DNA of 64,000 nucleotides from JANYHH01 sp965249745 (GTDB lineage: Bacteria > Deinococcota > Deinococci > Deinococcales > JAAFIG01): NCBI GenBank assembly GCA_965249745.1, contig OZ252252.1, forward strand, positions 1,612,001 to 1,676,000, given 5' to 3'. Below are positions 1 through 8,404 of this stretch, piece by piece (position 1 is the stretch's first letter; the number at the start of each line of letters is the position of its first letter). The position numbers were made by a program, and so were the translations under genes. Under the pieces are notes generated by a model, which was not told the DNA's origin, made no database searches, and saw only the letters and a program-made list of their open reading frames with translations.

Positions 1-2
1 CG

Positions 3-299
3 TTTCTTGGCTCGAACGACCCCGCTAGATTGCTCGAGTTTTGCACGTCCGTGCCGCAGATGCTGAGCCTCGAAGGACGCGGGGATAGGTGGATCAAACC
101 GAGACTCGAGGTGGGAGGCCTGTAGTGCCTGAGAGTGCGGAGCTGGCATTTCAGTGTGATGACTTGGAATGCGGCTCGAGCGCGGTTTCTGAAGTTTAGA
201 ATTGGAGCGGGCGACATTCAGCGTTACGGGTTCGGTGAGAGTTTCGACGCTTCCGACCCGGACGGCTACCCGCTCAGCCTGTACCGATTGAGCGAGTAG
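3..299 (+). pseudogene. VOC (glyoxalase) family remnant, cut by window edge
   Basis: One frame is open from position 3 to the TAG at 297-299 except for an in-frame TAG at 123-125. The text before the break (SNDPARLLEF) resembles the N-terminal strand-helix of VOC/glyoxalase domains. The end (DASDPDGYPLSLYRLSE) resembles the closing DPDG-x-L strand of the same fold. The joined length of about 98 residues is short for a VOC domain, so an internal deletion is also likely. It lies back to back with the stop of the MFS gene. I infer a decayed gene; two unrelated short ORFs or a sequence error at the TAG are alternatives. Confidence 0.35.
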
Positions 300-1619
300 T
301 CAGGCAGCGTCAGCAACATTCATGGCATCGAAATCTGGCACGATTCGTTCCACGTCTCTGACCTTGGGGTTCAGCGCGGCGCTGGCAACCACGCCAAGTC
401 CCCAGACGCCCGTGAACAGCACCGCCAGCGCGACCCCGGCTCCAGCTCCAGTTCCGACCAGACCGGCAAAAACTGTGGTCAGGCCGCCGCCATCCTTCAT
501 GCCCGGGGTCAGCAGGCGGTCGGTGATCGGACCCATGACCAGCATCCCAAGTGGACTGGCGATAAAGGACACAGACTGACGGGCTGCCCGCACCCGTCCC
601 TGGAACGCCGGGGCAATCTTCGCCTGCCAGATCGCGCCGTTGGAGGCTCCGATCAGCGTGTAGACCGACATAGAGAGTGCACTGGCCAATCCCCAGAGCC
701 AAATATGTTGTCCTAATCCCATTACCACCAGTCCAGCCGCGTATAGCCCCATGCCCAGTAAGCCACCGAGAATTCGTCGCTTCGGTACGCCCCAAGCGCT
801 GACGGCCAAGCCACCCAGAATGCCACCGATGCCAGCCGCCGTTCGCACCACCGCCAGCGCAGCCTCCCCGCCTCGAGCCAGGATCAGCGCCGGTTGGATG
901 GCTTGGGCGGCTCCAAAGGCGAAATTAAAGGCCGCGCTCGTCAGCAGTAATCCTAGCAGGCTCGAGTGAGACCAGAGGTACTTGAAACCGAAGCTGGCCT
1001 CCTCGAGCCATTTGATTCTGGTGCGAGTCTCGGGGGGTGGCGGTTGCGGGATGCGAATAAACGCCAGGGCCGTGAGTGGACCGATGTAGCTCAGGACATC
1101 CAGGAGGAAAACCCCGGTCAGTCCCAGAACCGGGTACAGAATCACGGCGATGAGTGGCCCAGCGAGGGTACGAACGGAGTCCGCCAGAGACAGGGCACCG
1201 CTGGCTTTTGGGTATTCCTCTTTGGAAATCATCAGACTCAGCGCGGAAGCGTAGGCGGGTCCCTGGAAGGCCTGGGTGATGCCGTTGACGACCAGACCAG
1301 CGTAAATATGCCAGAGTTGCAGAACTCCGAACAACTGCAACCCCAATGTCACGACAGCGACCGCAACACCGCCGAGGTCGGAGAGCATCAACATGAGTTT
1401 GCGGTTGCTGCGATCCACGATCACGCCCGCGAACGGCGATACGATCACGAGTGGCAACAGGTGAAAAAATCCGATCAGTGCCAGGGAGGTGGCGCTACCG
1501 GTTTTCTCGAAGGCCCAGATGGTGATGGAGAAATTATTGACCTCATCACCCAGGAGTGAAATCATTTGCCCCATGGCCACGACACGAAAAGCGGTCAATC
1601 CCGTGCGCCACGAATTCAT
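300..1619 (-). CDS. MFS transporter, EntS/MFS_3-like exporter
   Basis: A 439-residue hydrophobic protein with about 12 predicted membrane segments. The loop between segments 2 and 3 carries GVIVDRSNRK, the MFS signature (G-x-x-x-D-R-x-x-R-K/R). The N-terminus (MGQMISLLGDEVNNFSITIW) matches the start of MFS_3/enterobactin-exporter-like proteins, which expel small molecules across the inner membrane using the proton gradient. The substrate cannot be told from sequence. A TAGTAT box (1628-1633, minus strand) lies 8 nt before the ATG, and the gene diverges from mqnA with 70 bp between the starts. Confidence 0.85.
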   Translation of the reverse strand: MNSWRTGLTAFRVVAMGQMISLLGDEVNNFSITIWAFEKTGSATSLALIGFFHLLPLVIVSPFAGVIVDRSNRKLMLMLSDLGGVAVAVVTLGLQLFGVLQLWHIYAGLVVNGITQAFQGPAYASALSLMISKEEYPKASGALSLADSVRTLAGPLIAVILYPVLGLTGVFLLDVLSYIGPLTALAFIRIPQPPPPETRTRIKWLEEASFGFKYLWSHSSLLGLLLTSAAFNFAFGAAQAIQPALILARGGEAALAVVRTAAGIGGILGGLAVSAWGVPKRRILGGLLGMGLYAAGLVVMGLGQHIWLWGLASALSMSVYTLIGASNGAIWQAKIAPAFQGRVRAARQSVSFIASPLGMLVMGPITDRLLTPGMKDGGGLTTVFAGLVGTGAGAGVALAVLFTGVWGLGVVASAALNPKVRDVERIVPDFDAMNVADAA

Positions 1620-1677
1620 CGGCGCTGATACTACCGTCTTTTGAAGCTCGAGGACAAATTCTGATCCGCCCTGTGAC

Positions 1678-1683
1678 TAGACT
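1678..1683 (+). promoter_or_regulatory. -10 box of mqnA, leaderless type
   Basis: TAGACT ends 6 nt before the mqnA ATG, and there is no Shine-Dalgarno sequence in the gap. The transcript would begin at or next to the start codon. Confidence 0.6.
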
Positions 1684-1689
1684 GCCGCT

Positions 1690-2550
1690 ATGACCCGTCT
1701 GGGCATCATCCATTACACCAACGTCGCGCCGCTCTTGCACAGCCTGGAATCCGAGTTGCGTGGTTTGGACGTGGACTGGCAGCGCGGCGTGCCGACGCAG
1801 ATCAACGCGGCGCTGCTTTCCGGAGAGGTCAACTTAGCGAACATCAGCGCGTTTGAATTCATTCAGCACGCGGATCGTTTGCGGGCGCTGCCGGACTTCA
1901 GCATTAGCGTGCTCGGACCGGTTTACAGCGTCAACCTGTTTCATACCGTACCCTGGCGCGAACTCGAGGGACGGGAGGTGGCCGTGACGAGCCACAGCGC
2001 CACGAGCGTGAAGCTCTTGGAGACGCTGCTGCGATTGGATGGCATCAATGCGACGCTAGAACGGGTGGAGAGCGTTGACCTCGAGGGGGTTCTGGAGCGC
2101 TACCCGGCGGTGCTGCTGATCGGGGACGCGGCGTTAGCGCAGTGGTACCGGGTGTGCGGCCCGATCTCGGAGACGACGCAGATGTTTCGCCTGCCGAACC
2201 AGGGCCGCCTCTCGAGCGGGACATCGGTCACGGTCACTGACTTGGCGGAGAGCTGGTACGAGCACACGGGGTTGCCGTTCGTGTTCGCCGTTTGGGCCAC
2301 ACCAGTGGATCAGTCGCCTCCGATTGAACTGGTGCTGGGGATGCGCCGGGCGCGACGCACCGGGATCGGGCATCTGGCGGAGATCGCAGGCGTGGAAGCC
2401 AGGCGGTTGGGGTTGCCGGAACGGATCGTGCAGCATTACCTGTGGAACTTTCGCTATCACCTGGAAGCCCCAGACCGGGCGGGTTTACGAAAATTCACCG
2501 AGCTGGTGATGCCGGAACATCTGGACAAACTGACCTTCTGGGACGTGTGA
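1690..2550 (+). CDS. mqnA: Chorismate dehydratase MqnA (futalosine menaquinone pathway)
   Basis: A 286-residue protein starting MTRLGIIHYTNVAPLLHSL, the typical opening of MqnA (G-x-I-x-Y-x-N-x-x-P). It continues with GVPTQINAALLSGEVNLANISAFEF, the conserved substrate-cleft region of the MqnA/MqnD fold. MqnA is known to dehydrate chorismate to 3-[(1-carboxyvinyl)oxy]benzoate, the first step of the futalosine route to menaquinone. It is distinguished from the related MqnD by its first-step-like N-terminus and length. No other mqn gene is adjacent; a candidate MqnP is at 25555-26451. The start is supported by the TAGACT box 6 nt upstream. Confidence 0.9.
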   Translation: MTRLGIIHYTNVAPLLHSLESELRGLDVDWQRGVPTQINAALLSGEVNLANISAFEFIQHADRLRALPDFSISVLGPVYSVNLFHTVPWRELEGREVAVTSHSATSVKLLETLLRLDGINATLERVESVDLEGVLERYPAVLLIGDAALAQWYRVCGPISETTQMFRLPNQGRLSSGTSVTVTDLAESWYEHTGLPFVFAVWATPVDQSPPIELVLGMRRARRTGIGHLAEIAGVEARRLGLPERIVQHYLWNFRYHLEAPDRAGLRKFTELVMPEHLDKLTFWDV

Positions 2551-2559
2551 ACGAAACGG

Positions 2560-2580
2560 GTCTCGAACAGTGTTTGAGAC
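2560..2580 (+). terminator. Weak hairpin after mqnA
   Basis: GTCTCGAA and TTTGAGAC pair around a 5-nt loop, with one G-T wobble, ten bases after the mqnA stop. No run of T follows, so termination here is only suggested. Confidence 0.25.
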
Positions 2581-2773
2581 GGGAATACCTTTCTGGCAGG
2601 TAAATGCAACCTATGTCCGAACGCTAATTTGCGCGTTCAGCACGTGTATCTTGTAGGGGCGCGCCTCGTTCAGACATGACTCGAAAACACCGATTGCGTC
2701 CTAAAAAGCGATGGTCGAGAACAAGCGATGCCAACTTTTGGCGGTGCATCGGAGGCAATTGCCTGAGAATGCA

Positions 2774-3760
2774 ATGATGCGCTTCCAAGCCGTGACCACG
2801 TTGACCTTGTTGTTCGTCGCCTGTCAGAGCGCCACCTCGAGCCAGGGCGTGACTGTGACACCGCCTGGTCCAGCACCAAGCCTGGGGGCTTGCTCGGTCT
2901 TTCCGGCGGACAACGTCTGGAACGCACGGGTTGACGGGTTGCCGGTGGCGGCCAACTCAGGCGCGTATGTTTTGAGCATTGGGGCGTCTGTTGGATTGCA
3001 CCCGGATTTCGGGTCTGGTCTGTATGAGGGCGCACCCGTCGGCATTCCGTTCGCGGTGGTTCCAGCCTCGCAACCGGGCGTGGCGGTCAGCTTCGAGTAC
3101 GCCAGTGAGAGTGATCGGGGGCCGTATCCCGTGCCGAGAAACGCGCCGGTTGAGGGCGGTTCAAACGCCTCCGGTGATCGTCACGTGCTGATCGTGAAGC
3201 AGAGCGAGTGCAAACTGTACGAGCTGTTTGGGGCGTACTCGAACGCTGATGGGTCGTGGCGGGCGGGGTCCGGCGCGGTCTGGGATCTGGGGTCTAACGC
3301 GTTGCGACCCGACGGCTGGACTTCCGCCGACGCGGCAGGCTTGCCGATCCTGCCAGGTCTAGTGCGCCGCGACGAGGTCGCGGCCGGTGAGATTCATCAC
3401 GCGATTCGCTTCACCGCGCCGCGCACCCGGTCAGCTCACGTCTGGCCCGCCCGTCACGATGCCTCGAGCAGTCAGGACGCGAAGCTGCCAGCGATGGGCC
3501 AGCGGTTTCGTTTGAAGGCAGGCGTGAATCTGAGCGGCTTCTCGAGGGACACGCGGATTATTCTGGAAGCCATGAAGCGGTACGGCGTGATTCTGGCGGA
3601 TAATGGTTCCGCCTGGTACATCTCCGGGACGCCGGACGAGGGTTGGAACAACGATGCTTTGGTGAGCGAGTTCGCACGGGTCAAGGGATCGGATTTCGAG
3701 GCAGTGGACAGTGCGGGTCTGATCGTCTCGGCAAATTCGGGCAAGACCAAAACGCCGTGA
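2774..3760 (+). CDS. Conserved secreted lipoprotein of unknown function
   Basis: Translation from the ATG at 2774 gives 328 residues starting MMRFQAVTTLTLLFVACQS, a lipoprotein signal with Cys about 17. An in-frame ATG at 2711 would lengthen the protein but hide the signal peptide. The mature part has conserved-looking blocks (CSVFPADNVWN; AAGEIHHAIRFTAP; HVWPARHDASS; MGQRFRLKA; RYGVILADNGSAWYISG) that I associate with an uncharacterised family of secreted bacterial proteins. No catalytic motif is evident. A GGAGG lies about 19 nt upstream, too far to be a good ribosome site. Confidence 0.7.
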   Translation: MMRFQAVTTLTLLFVACQSATSSQGVTVTPPGPAPSLGACSVFPADNVWNARVDGLPVAANSGAYVLSIGASVGLHPDFGSGLYEGAPVGIPFAVVPASQPGVAVSFEYASESDRGPYPVPRNAPVEGGSNASGDRHVLIVKQSECKLYELFGAYSNADGSWRAGSGAVWDLGSNALRPDGWTSADAAGLPILPGLVRRDEVAAGEIHHAIRFTAPRTRSAHVWPARHDASSSQDAKLPAMGQRFRLKAGVNLSGFSRDTRIILEAMKRYGVILADNGSAWYISGTPDEGWNNDALVSEFARVKGSDFEAVDSAGLIVSANSGKTKTP

Positions 3761-4264
3761 CAACCTTGGTGCGGAAATCACGCTCGAGCCTGGGTCACGT
3801 GTGGCAAGGCAATCTAAGAATTCGAGCCTTTCATGTTCGCCCTGCTAAGGAGGAGAAAGGTCTCGAGGTCATACCGGTTCGCACTTGCGAACACGAGTTC
3901 GACGCGTGCCATCGGTGCCGCTCGAGCTGGGAGGGTCGGTTAACGGTCAGTCTCGTAGCCGTGTTGGCCGACCCCACAGTGTCCTGACGGACGACGACCC
4001 TCTGTCTTGGCCGAACGGATGCACCTCACGGGCAGAGTCGCTACCTGGCACGGGCGACTCGAGCGGCTAGCTTTGAATGTCAGCGATTTTTCCTCAAAAG
4101 GGCAGATGCCCTGCTCCCTGCCAAGCTAGTGGGTGAGGGAAACTAGCCTGTGCAGCAGCTATTCTCGAGCCGAACCGATACACCGTTTGAGGCTCAAGAT
4201 ATTGATGCGGGCGCAATTCCGGGCGCAGAAATTCACCGAACTCATCGGAATCGCATTCAATTCT
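3761..4264. other. Intergenic region without a supported gene
   Basis: About 500 bases between the secreted lipoprotein and the padR control region. Several CTCGAG hexamers occur. A small dyad GTTCGC-ACTT-GCGAAC is near 3880. Short ORFs here lack credible starts or protein-like composition. Confidence 0.5.
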
Positions 4265-4303
4265 GAGAGTCATAGGCTAGCTTTACTCTATTCTATGACT
4301 CTC
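4265..4303 (+). promoter_or_regulatory. Perfect 11-bp inverted repeat over the padR promoter and start
   Basis: GAGAGTCATAG (4265-4275) and CTATGACTCTC (4293-4303) are exact reverse complements separated by 17 nt. The spacer holds the -10 box, and the right arm contains the padR ATG. PadR-family proteins are dimers that often repress their own promoter through dyad operators. Alternatively, in RNA the hairpin would hide the start codon. Confidence 0.55.
4284..4289 (+). promoter_or_regulatory. -10 box of padR
   Basis: TACTCT, five nt before the ATG at 4295 and inside the spacer of the inverted repeat. There is no Shine-Dalgarno sequence. Confidence 0.45.
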
Positions 4304-4627
4304 GAGCCGAACCTTTTGAAAGGCAACCTGGATCTGATCCTGCTCAGCATCCTGGAACACGACGCCCATTACGGGTTGGAAATCGTCAAGGAAGCCCAGG
4401 TGCGCACCGATGGGTACTTCGATTTCAAAGAGGGCAGCCTGTACCCAGCCCTGCACCGCTTGACCCAGGCGGGTTGGCTCGAGGCGGAGTTCAAGTACAG
4501 CCCTCGTGGGGGTGCGCCGGTGCGCTACTACCGCCTGACCGAACGCGGGCGCGGGGCGCTCAGGGAAAAGCGCGAAGCCTTCAAGCACTTCGCGGAGAGC
4601 GTCCAGGCGCTCTGGGAGCCGTCGTGA
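4295..4627 (+). CDS. PadR family transcriptional regulator
   Basis: A 110-residue protein with the PadR winged-helix pattern: LLKGNLDLILLSIL, HYGLEIVKE, then F-D-F-K-E-G-S-L-Y-P-A-L-H-R-L and the wing PVRYYRLTERGR. The start at 4295 is chosen because the fold begins right there and a -10 box precedes it. The stop overlaps the next start (GTGA), so the two are translationally coupled. PadR genes coupled to a small permease-prefix/HAAS-domain gene are a common pair in which the regulator controls the membrane or envelope partner. The inverted repeat at its own start suggests autoregulation. Confidence 0.85.
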   Translation: MTLEPNLLKGNLDLILLSILEHDAHYGLEIVKEAQVRTDGYFDFKEGSLYPALHRLTQAGWLEAEFKYSPRGGAPVRYYRLTERGRGALREKREAFKHFAESVQALWEPS

Positions 4628-5325
4628 CGCCTTTAGAAGCGTATTTGAAACACGCCACTCAAGGGCTTTGGGGCGAGGAGCGGCGAATGGTGCGTCAGGA
4701 GCTGGAAGCCAATATCGCCCTGCGCGGCAAGGAACTCGAGTTGCTGGGGTTGGGACCAGAGGAGGGCGTTAGACGGGCCCTCGGGGAACTCGGCGCACCG
4801 ACGCACGTCAGCCGGGGGATGGCAGGACTGTACAGCGCCCCTAGGGGCTTGCGCTGGGCATTCGGGGCGTTACTGGCGGCGTGGTGCTGCGTCTCGCCCT
4901 TGAACCCGCTGACCGCTCGCGTGCAGGCCAGCCCAATCACCGACGCCACCGGCCACCTGACCGGGATTCGCCTGGGAGCGGAAAGCTTCTCGAGTGCGCT
5001 GGCGGCGACTGGAATGGTTTTGGAAGGGGACGGTGGTCTGTGGCGCTCACGGCGCTTCACGACCGCCCGTTCCTGGGACGCGGGTCTGCGCCACGACCTG
5101 CAAGCCCCGAACCTGACTGACCCTGACCTGGATCTGCGCCAAGCCTTGACCGCGCTCTGCGACCTGAACGCCTCAGTGCGTTTAGAGGACAGTCCAAATG
5201 CGGTCGCCTTTCGCGTCACCTGGGCGGCGAGCGAATCGCGGATCGAACTGAACCTCAGCCCCAGCATTGCCAGACAATTCCATCAGCGGCTCAGTCAGCA
5301 ACTCGAGTCGCCGTGCCAACCATGA
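4624..5325 (+). CDS. Permease-prefix/HAAS-like domain protein coupled to PadR
   Basis: A 233-residue protein starting at GTG 4624, whose last bases form the padR stop (GTGA overlap). Residues 1-65 (PLEAYLKHATQGLWGEERRM, then EGVRRALGELGAPTHVSRGM) match the helical permease prefix domain often encoded beside PadR regulators. One hydrophobic segment follows (LRWAFGALLAAWCCVSPL). The remaining ~130 residues are soluble-looking and not recognised. I infer a single-pass membrane protein regulated together with PadR. Confidence 0.65.
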   Translation: MTPLEAYLKHATQGLWGEERRMVRQELEANIALRGKELELLGLGPEEGVRRALGELGAPTHVSRGMAGLYSAPRGLRWAFGALLAAWCCVSPLNPLTARVQASPITDATGHLTGIRLGAESFSSALAATGMVLEGDGGLWRSRRFTTARSWDAGLRHDLQAPNLTDPDLDLRQALTALCDLNASVRLEDSPNAVAFRVTWAASESRIELNLSPSIARQFHQRLSQQLESPCQP

Positions 5326-5365
5326 ACCTGTCAGCCATAAGCGACACCGATCTCCAGGGAGGAGC

Positions 5366-6074
5366 GTGGGACTGAGAACGCAAATTGAATCAGACTTCCA
5401 GGGTAAGGCTTTCGTGCGCCCATTGTTTTACACGGCTTCGCCGGGTTTGCGCTTCGAGCTTGCCGAGGGCGGCACGATCCTAGAGCAATTTCTGTTTGGA
5501 TTGCGAAAAGCGACCGAGGTCTGTGCGGACGTATTCAACGATGAGGACAGAATCGTTGTTTGTTTACGGACGGACATCAAGCGAACCGGTCTCGAGTTGC
5601 GTTCAGCGTTGCTAGAACTGAAAGCGGCCGGGATCGTGATTCCCAAGCGCAGAGAGGTCTGGCTCGAGGCGAACGATGGGCCTGAAGACTCAAACCTCGA
5701 GCCGTGGCTGACGCTGACTGTCGCCTTCGAGCCATCACACAGCCTGTTGCAGAACCTCTTGTGGTGCGCGTTGTCCCGTGATCTTACTGATAACGGCCTG
5801 ATTCGGTTAACTCACGTATGCGTCGCAGAAGCTTTGTACTGCGACGCATGATTACCCTGAAGTTACCGAACTCAGTAGCTCGGTTCGTCCCAACCCAGGT
5901 TGCCTCGTGTATCTCTTCAACCTTCAGTCTGGTCTGATGGTCTGGCCATACGACAGTCGGGGCATGGATATCGTCGGACCCAACCGCCAAAAACTCAATT
6001 TTTTGTACCACAAACACCAAAGTTATCTGCTCGAGTACGACCGTGCCAGGATGGATGAAATGTTTGCAAGGTAG
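5366..6074 (+). pseudogene. DUF3885 family gene, frameshifted
   Basis: Two frames together spell one DUF3885 protein. The first (to the TGA at 5849-5851) contains SPGLRFELAEGG, typical of the N-terminal half. The second (open from about 5853 to the TAG at 6072-6074) contains YLFNLQSGLMVWPYDSRGMD and HQSYLLEYDRARM, the typical C-terminal half with its Y-D-x-R-G-x-D motif. A +1 shift is needed close to the 11-bp inverted repeat at 5818-5849. The start is uncertain; GTG 5366, just behind AGGGAGGA, is the best guess. Disruption by the hairpin or a sequencing error are both possible. Confidence 0.6.
5818..5849. repeat. 11-bp perfect inverted repeat inside the DUF3885 gene
   Basis: ATGCGTCGCAG (5818-5828) and CTGCGACGCAT (5839-5849) are exact reverse complements with a 10-nt loop. 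It lies where the reading frame of the DUF3885 gene is broken, and the frame-1 stop codon overlaps its right end. Confidence 0.75.
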
Positions 6075-6126
6075 TCATCGGTTCAAACGCTATGAAGCCT
6101 TTATGAAGTCTTTTAGGAGAACGACT

Positions 6127-6627
6127 ATGAAAAAATGGTTTGTGGTACTCGGTTTGGTCTTCGCTTCCGGTCTCGCTCAGGCGCAAACCCAGACGCCGCC
6201 CCCGGCCCCCCCACCGACCGCTATCTGCTTCGTCAACGCCCAGCAAGTGCTGGAGGCTCACCCGGACGGAGCCAAGGTTTTGGAGGCACGAAAAGCAGCG
6301 GAGGCGGAACTGAAGCCCTTGGTGCAGCAGATTCAAGCCTTGCAACAAAAAATTCAGGCGGGCAGTGCCACAGCCGCTGAGCGCCAGCAGTACGACACGC
6401 TGGTGAAAACCTATCAGACGCGCAGCAAAGCGCTCCAAGACGCCCAGAACAAGCTGCTCGAGCCGATCACGACGGCGGTGGACGCGGCCGTCGCCAAGGT
6501 CGCACCGCTGCGCGGATGCTCAATTGTCCTGGATCGCCAGATCGCTGCCTCGAGTGGACTGGTGATTTACGCCGACCCTGGGACCGACATCACCAAGGAC
6601 GTGATCGCGGAATTGCAAAAGCCGTAA
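6127..6627 (+). CDS. OmpH/Skp-family periplasmic protein
   Basis: 166 residues from the ATG at 6127, preceded by AGGAGA at a good distance. A signal peptide (MKKWFVVLGLVFASGLAQAQ) is followed by a Pro-rich linker and FVNAQQVLEAHPDGAKVLEA, the usual opening of OmpH/Skp proteins. A Gln/Lys/Ala-rich coiled coil follows (residues ~60-120), then the closing strand region (SIVLDRQIAASSGLVIYADP-x-x-DIT). Skp-like chaperones hold unfolded outer-membrane proteins in the periplasm. It is convergent with the next gene, with no gap. Confidence 0.85.
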   Translation: MKKWFVVLGLVFASGLAQAQTQTPPPAPPPTAICFVNAQQVLEAHPDGAKVLEARKAAEAELKPLVQQIQALQQKIQAGSATAAERQQYDTLVKTYQTRSKALQDAQNKLLEPITTAVDAAVAKVAPLRGCSIVLDRQIAASSGLVIYADPGTDITKDVIAELQKP

Positions 6628-7635
6628 TCAGGGAATCAGCTTGGTCGTGAGACCGACCCGCAGGTTCTCGAGCCGCAAGACCTTCACATTCGGCGCAGCC
6701 GGGGCGTCGGTGTCCGCACCGACCAGCGCGAGTTGCGCCGGATTCGCGGCTGATCCAAGCGATGTGGCCCTGGAAAGTGCCGCATCGGTGGTTTCTCCCG
6801 AACCTCGAGAGACGCGCAGTTGGCTGTCCGCCGTGACCAGGAAGCTGAGTTTGAAACTGTACGGCGTGGCGACGCTGATATCCGTAAAGCGGCGCGGCAA
6901 GCGGACCGCCAGATTTAGAATCCCCTGCCCGCCCGCCGCAACTGTTCGCCCCGATCCCACGCTGTCTCTGACCGTGAAGCCGTAATCCAGCGGGCGGGCG
7001 GTGTCAGGGAGTAGCGTCGCCGCTCGAGCCTCGGCTTCCAGTGTGGCGCTCTCCGAGGCGCGGTACGCCTGAAAGTCGCTGGCGGTCGGATCTGCGCTCA
7101 AATCTGGGTTCAGCGTCGTGCCCTGAATTGGCAGGATGCGCTGCGCGACGGATTCGTTCGTGATCAGCGTGTCGGTCGTGCAATTGAGCGCCCCCGAGGC
7201 GCAATGCAGATCGAAAACCGCCGTCCCGCCTAGGTTCCCAGCCCCGGCCACGGCGCGAATCCCGAGGTTCTCAAAGGGTTCGGCGCTCAGGTTCTCTACC
7301 TTGTACGTGACCGTCAGATACCTCGAGAGGCTGGGCAGGTGGTCAATGTCGCTGTAAATCAGCGGCGTGAAGCGCACCCGTCCGCTCGAGTCGGTCAGGG
7401 AATCGCGGTTGCCGCTCAGCCACTGCAAATTGACAGTACCAAGTGCTTTGCTGTGCAGTTCCAAACTGGGCGGTGGTGGAGGCGGCGGGGGCGGTGGTTC
7501 GACCGTCGGCGGGGTTTCAGGGCAGGCGCTCAATGTCACAGCGAGCGCCAACAAGCTAAGGCCTCGGCGCAACCACTCAAAGCCGTGCCGGTGAACTGGT
7601 ATAAAAGCGGACATGTCCCTCGAGTCTGTCAGCAT
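6628..7635 (-). CDS. Lipoprotein sharing a domain with the beta-helix protein
   Basis: A 335-residue lipoprotein: signal ending LALAVTLSAC, then a run of ten prolines, then a ~270-residue domain. That domain resembles the N-terminal part of the protein at 11030-13675: both have F(R/K)ASE-x-x-TL, a following Ala-rich stretch, a YG(F/Y)-x-V motif, GGR or GRT and R(L/V)P. The ATG at 7635 has AAGGA upstream; an ATG at 7614 is an alternative and would overlap the divergent start at 7613. Function unknown; I infer a cell-surface protein. Confidence 0.65.
   Translation of the reverse strand: MLTDSRDMSAFIPVHRHGFEWLRRGLSLLALAVTLSACPETPPTVEPPPPPPPPPPSLELHSKALGTVNLQWLSGNRDSLTDSSGRVRFTPLIYSDIDHLPSLSRYLTVTYKVENLSAEPFENLGIRAVAGAGNLGGTAVFDLHCASGALNCTTDTLITNESVAQRILPIQGTTLNPDLSADPTASDFQAYRASESATLEAEARAATLLPDTARPLDYGFTVRDSVGSGRTVAAGGQGILNLAVRLPRRFTDISVATPYSFKLSFLVTADSQLRVSRGSGETTDAALSRATSLGSAANPAQLALVGADTDAPAAPNVKVLRLENLRVGLTTKLIP
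7600..7605 (+). promoter_or_regulatory. -10 box of the DUF6916 gene
   Basis: TATAAA, 7 nt before the ATG at 7613, with no ribosome site. It lies inside the coding start of the opposite-strand lipoprotein. Confidence 0.5.
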
Positions 7636-7900
7636 GGAGTCCTTCGCGCCCCTTCAGGGGTCAGGGTTTGGGTTGCAACACGGCCATGATACCCTCGAGT
7701 TGCAGTTGGAACAGGTCCGCGCCCTGGGCGGCGGTTTTAATCGTCAAGGGTTCGCGTTGCTGTTTCGCGGTCCTAGAGAACCCGTCTTGCCGCAAGAAAC
7801 GTACCCGATCACGCACCCTAGCCTGGGAACCTTGGAAATCTTCATCGTCCCCGTAGGGCTGGAAGCGGGCGGCGCGTTGTACGAGGCGATTTTTACCTGA
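7613..7900 (+). CDS. DUF6916 family protein
   Basis: A 95-residue soluble protein with the pattern F-x-x-L-x-G-x-x-F, ALLFRGPREPVLPQETYPI, THPSLGTLEIFIVPVG and YEAIF at the C-terminus. I associate this with DUF6916, whose function is not known. It begins inside the divergent lipoprotein gene and converges on the GNAT gene, ending 6 bp from it. Its closeness to the tail-collar cluster suggests a shared role, which is inference. The start is fixed by the -10 box 7 nt upstream. Confidence 0.7.
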   Translation: MSLESVSMESFAPLQGSGFGLQHGHDTLELQLEQVRALGGGFNRQGFALLFRGPREPVLPQETYPITHPSLGTLEIFIVPVGLEAGGALYEAIFT

Positions 7901-7906
7901 TTGACC

Positions 7907-8404
7907 TCATCCAGGGGCTTGCCAGCGCATCAACAGATACACACCAATATCTTCCACGACCACAAACCCGAGCCGTTCGTACCACAGCCGCGCCTGATTC
8001 TGATGCTCCACGTGCAGGGTGACAGGAAGTTCAGCTTGTCCCGCCTCCTCGAGCAGCGGCTTCAGCAACCGCCCGCCAACTCCCTGACGCTGGTATTCCG
8101 GCAGCAAGGCAATGTCCATGACGCGCAGTTCATCTGATTGCCGTTGCACGTACAAACGACCAACCGGCGCACCACGCAGTTCCACCACGTCCAGATTCGC
8201 GTCTGGGTAATGCGTCAGGTAATGAGATCGCTGCAACGAAAACTGCGAACTCAAAAATTCCGCCTTCTGCGCCTCCGACCACGGCACGGGCCGCAACTCC
8301 TCGAGCCGCGTGCTGGCGTACAACCGCTCCAGGAACGGCAGATCAGCCTCGGTTTCGGGTCTCAGGCGCAGCTCGGTCACAGGCTCTGGTACAGGTTCAA
8401 CCAA
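7907..8404 (-). CDS. GNAT family N-acetyltransferase
   Basis: 165 residues with the GNAT acetyl-CoA loop LPEYQRQGVGGRLLKPLLEE and the closing block LHVEHQNQARLWYERLGF. GNAT enzymes transfer an acetyl group from acetyl-CoA to an amine. The start overlaps the end of the upstream binding-protein gene by 28 bp, so it is the last gene of the minus-strand tail-collar operon. A substrate cannot be assigned; a protein of the same operon is a reasonable guess. Confidence 0.85.
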   Translation of the reverse strand: MVEPVPEPVTELRLRPETEADLPFLERLYASTRLEELRPVPWSEAQKAEFLSSQFSLQRSHYLTHYPDANLDVVELRGAPVGRLYVQRQSDELRVMDIALLPEYQRQGVGGRLLKPLLEEAGQAELPVTLHVEHQNQARLWYERLGFVVVEDIGVYLLMRWQAPG

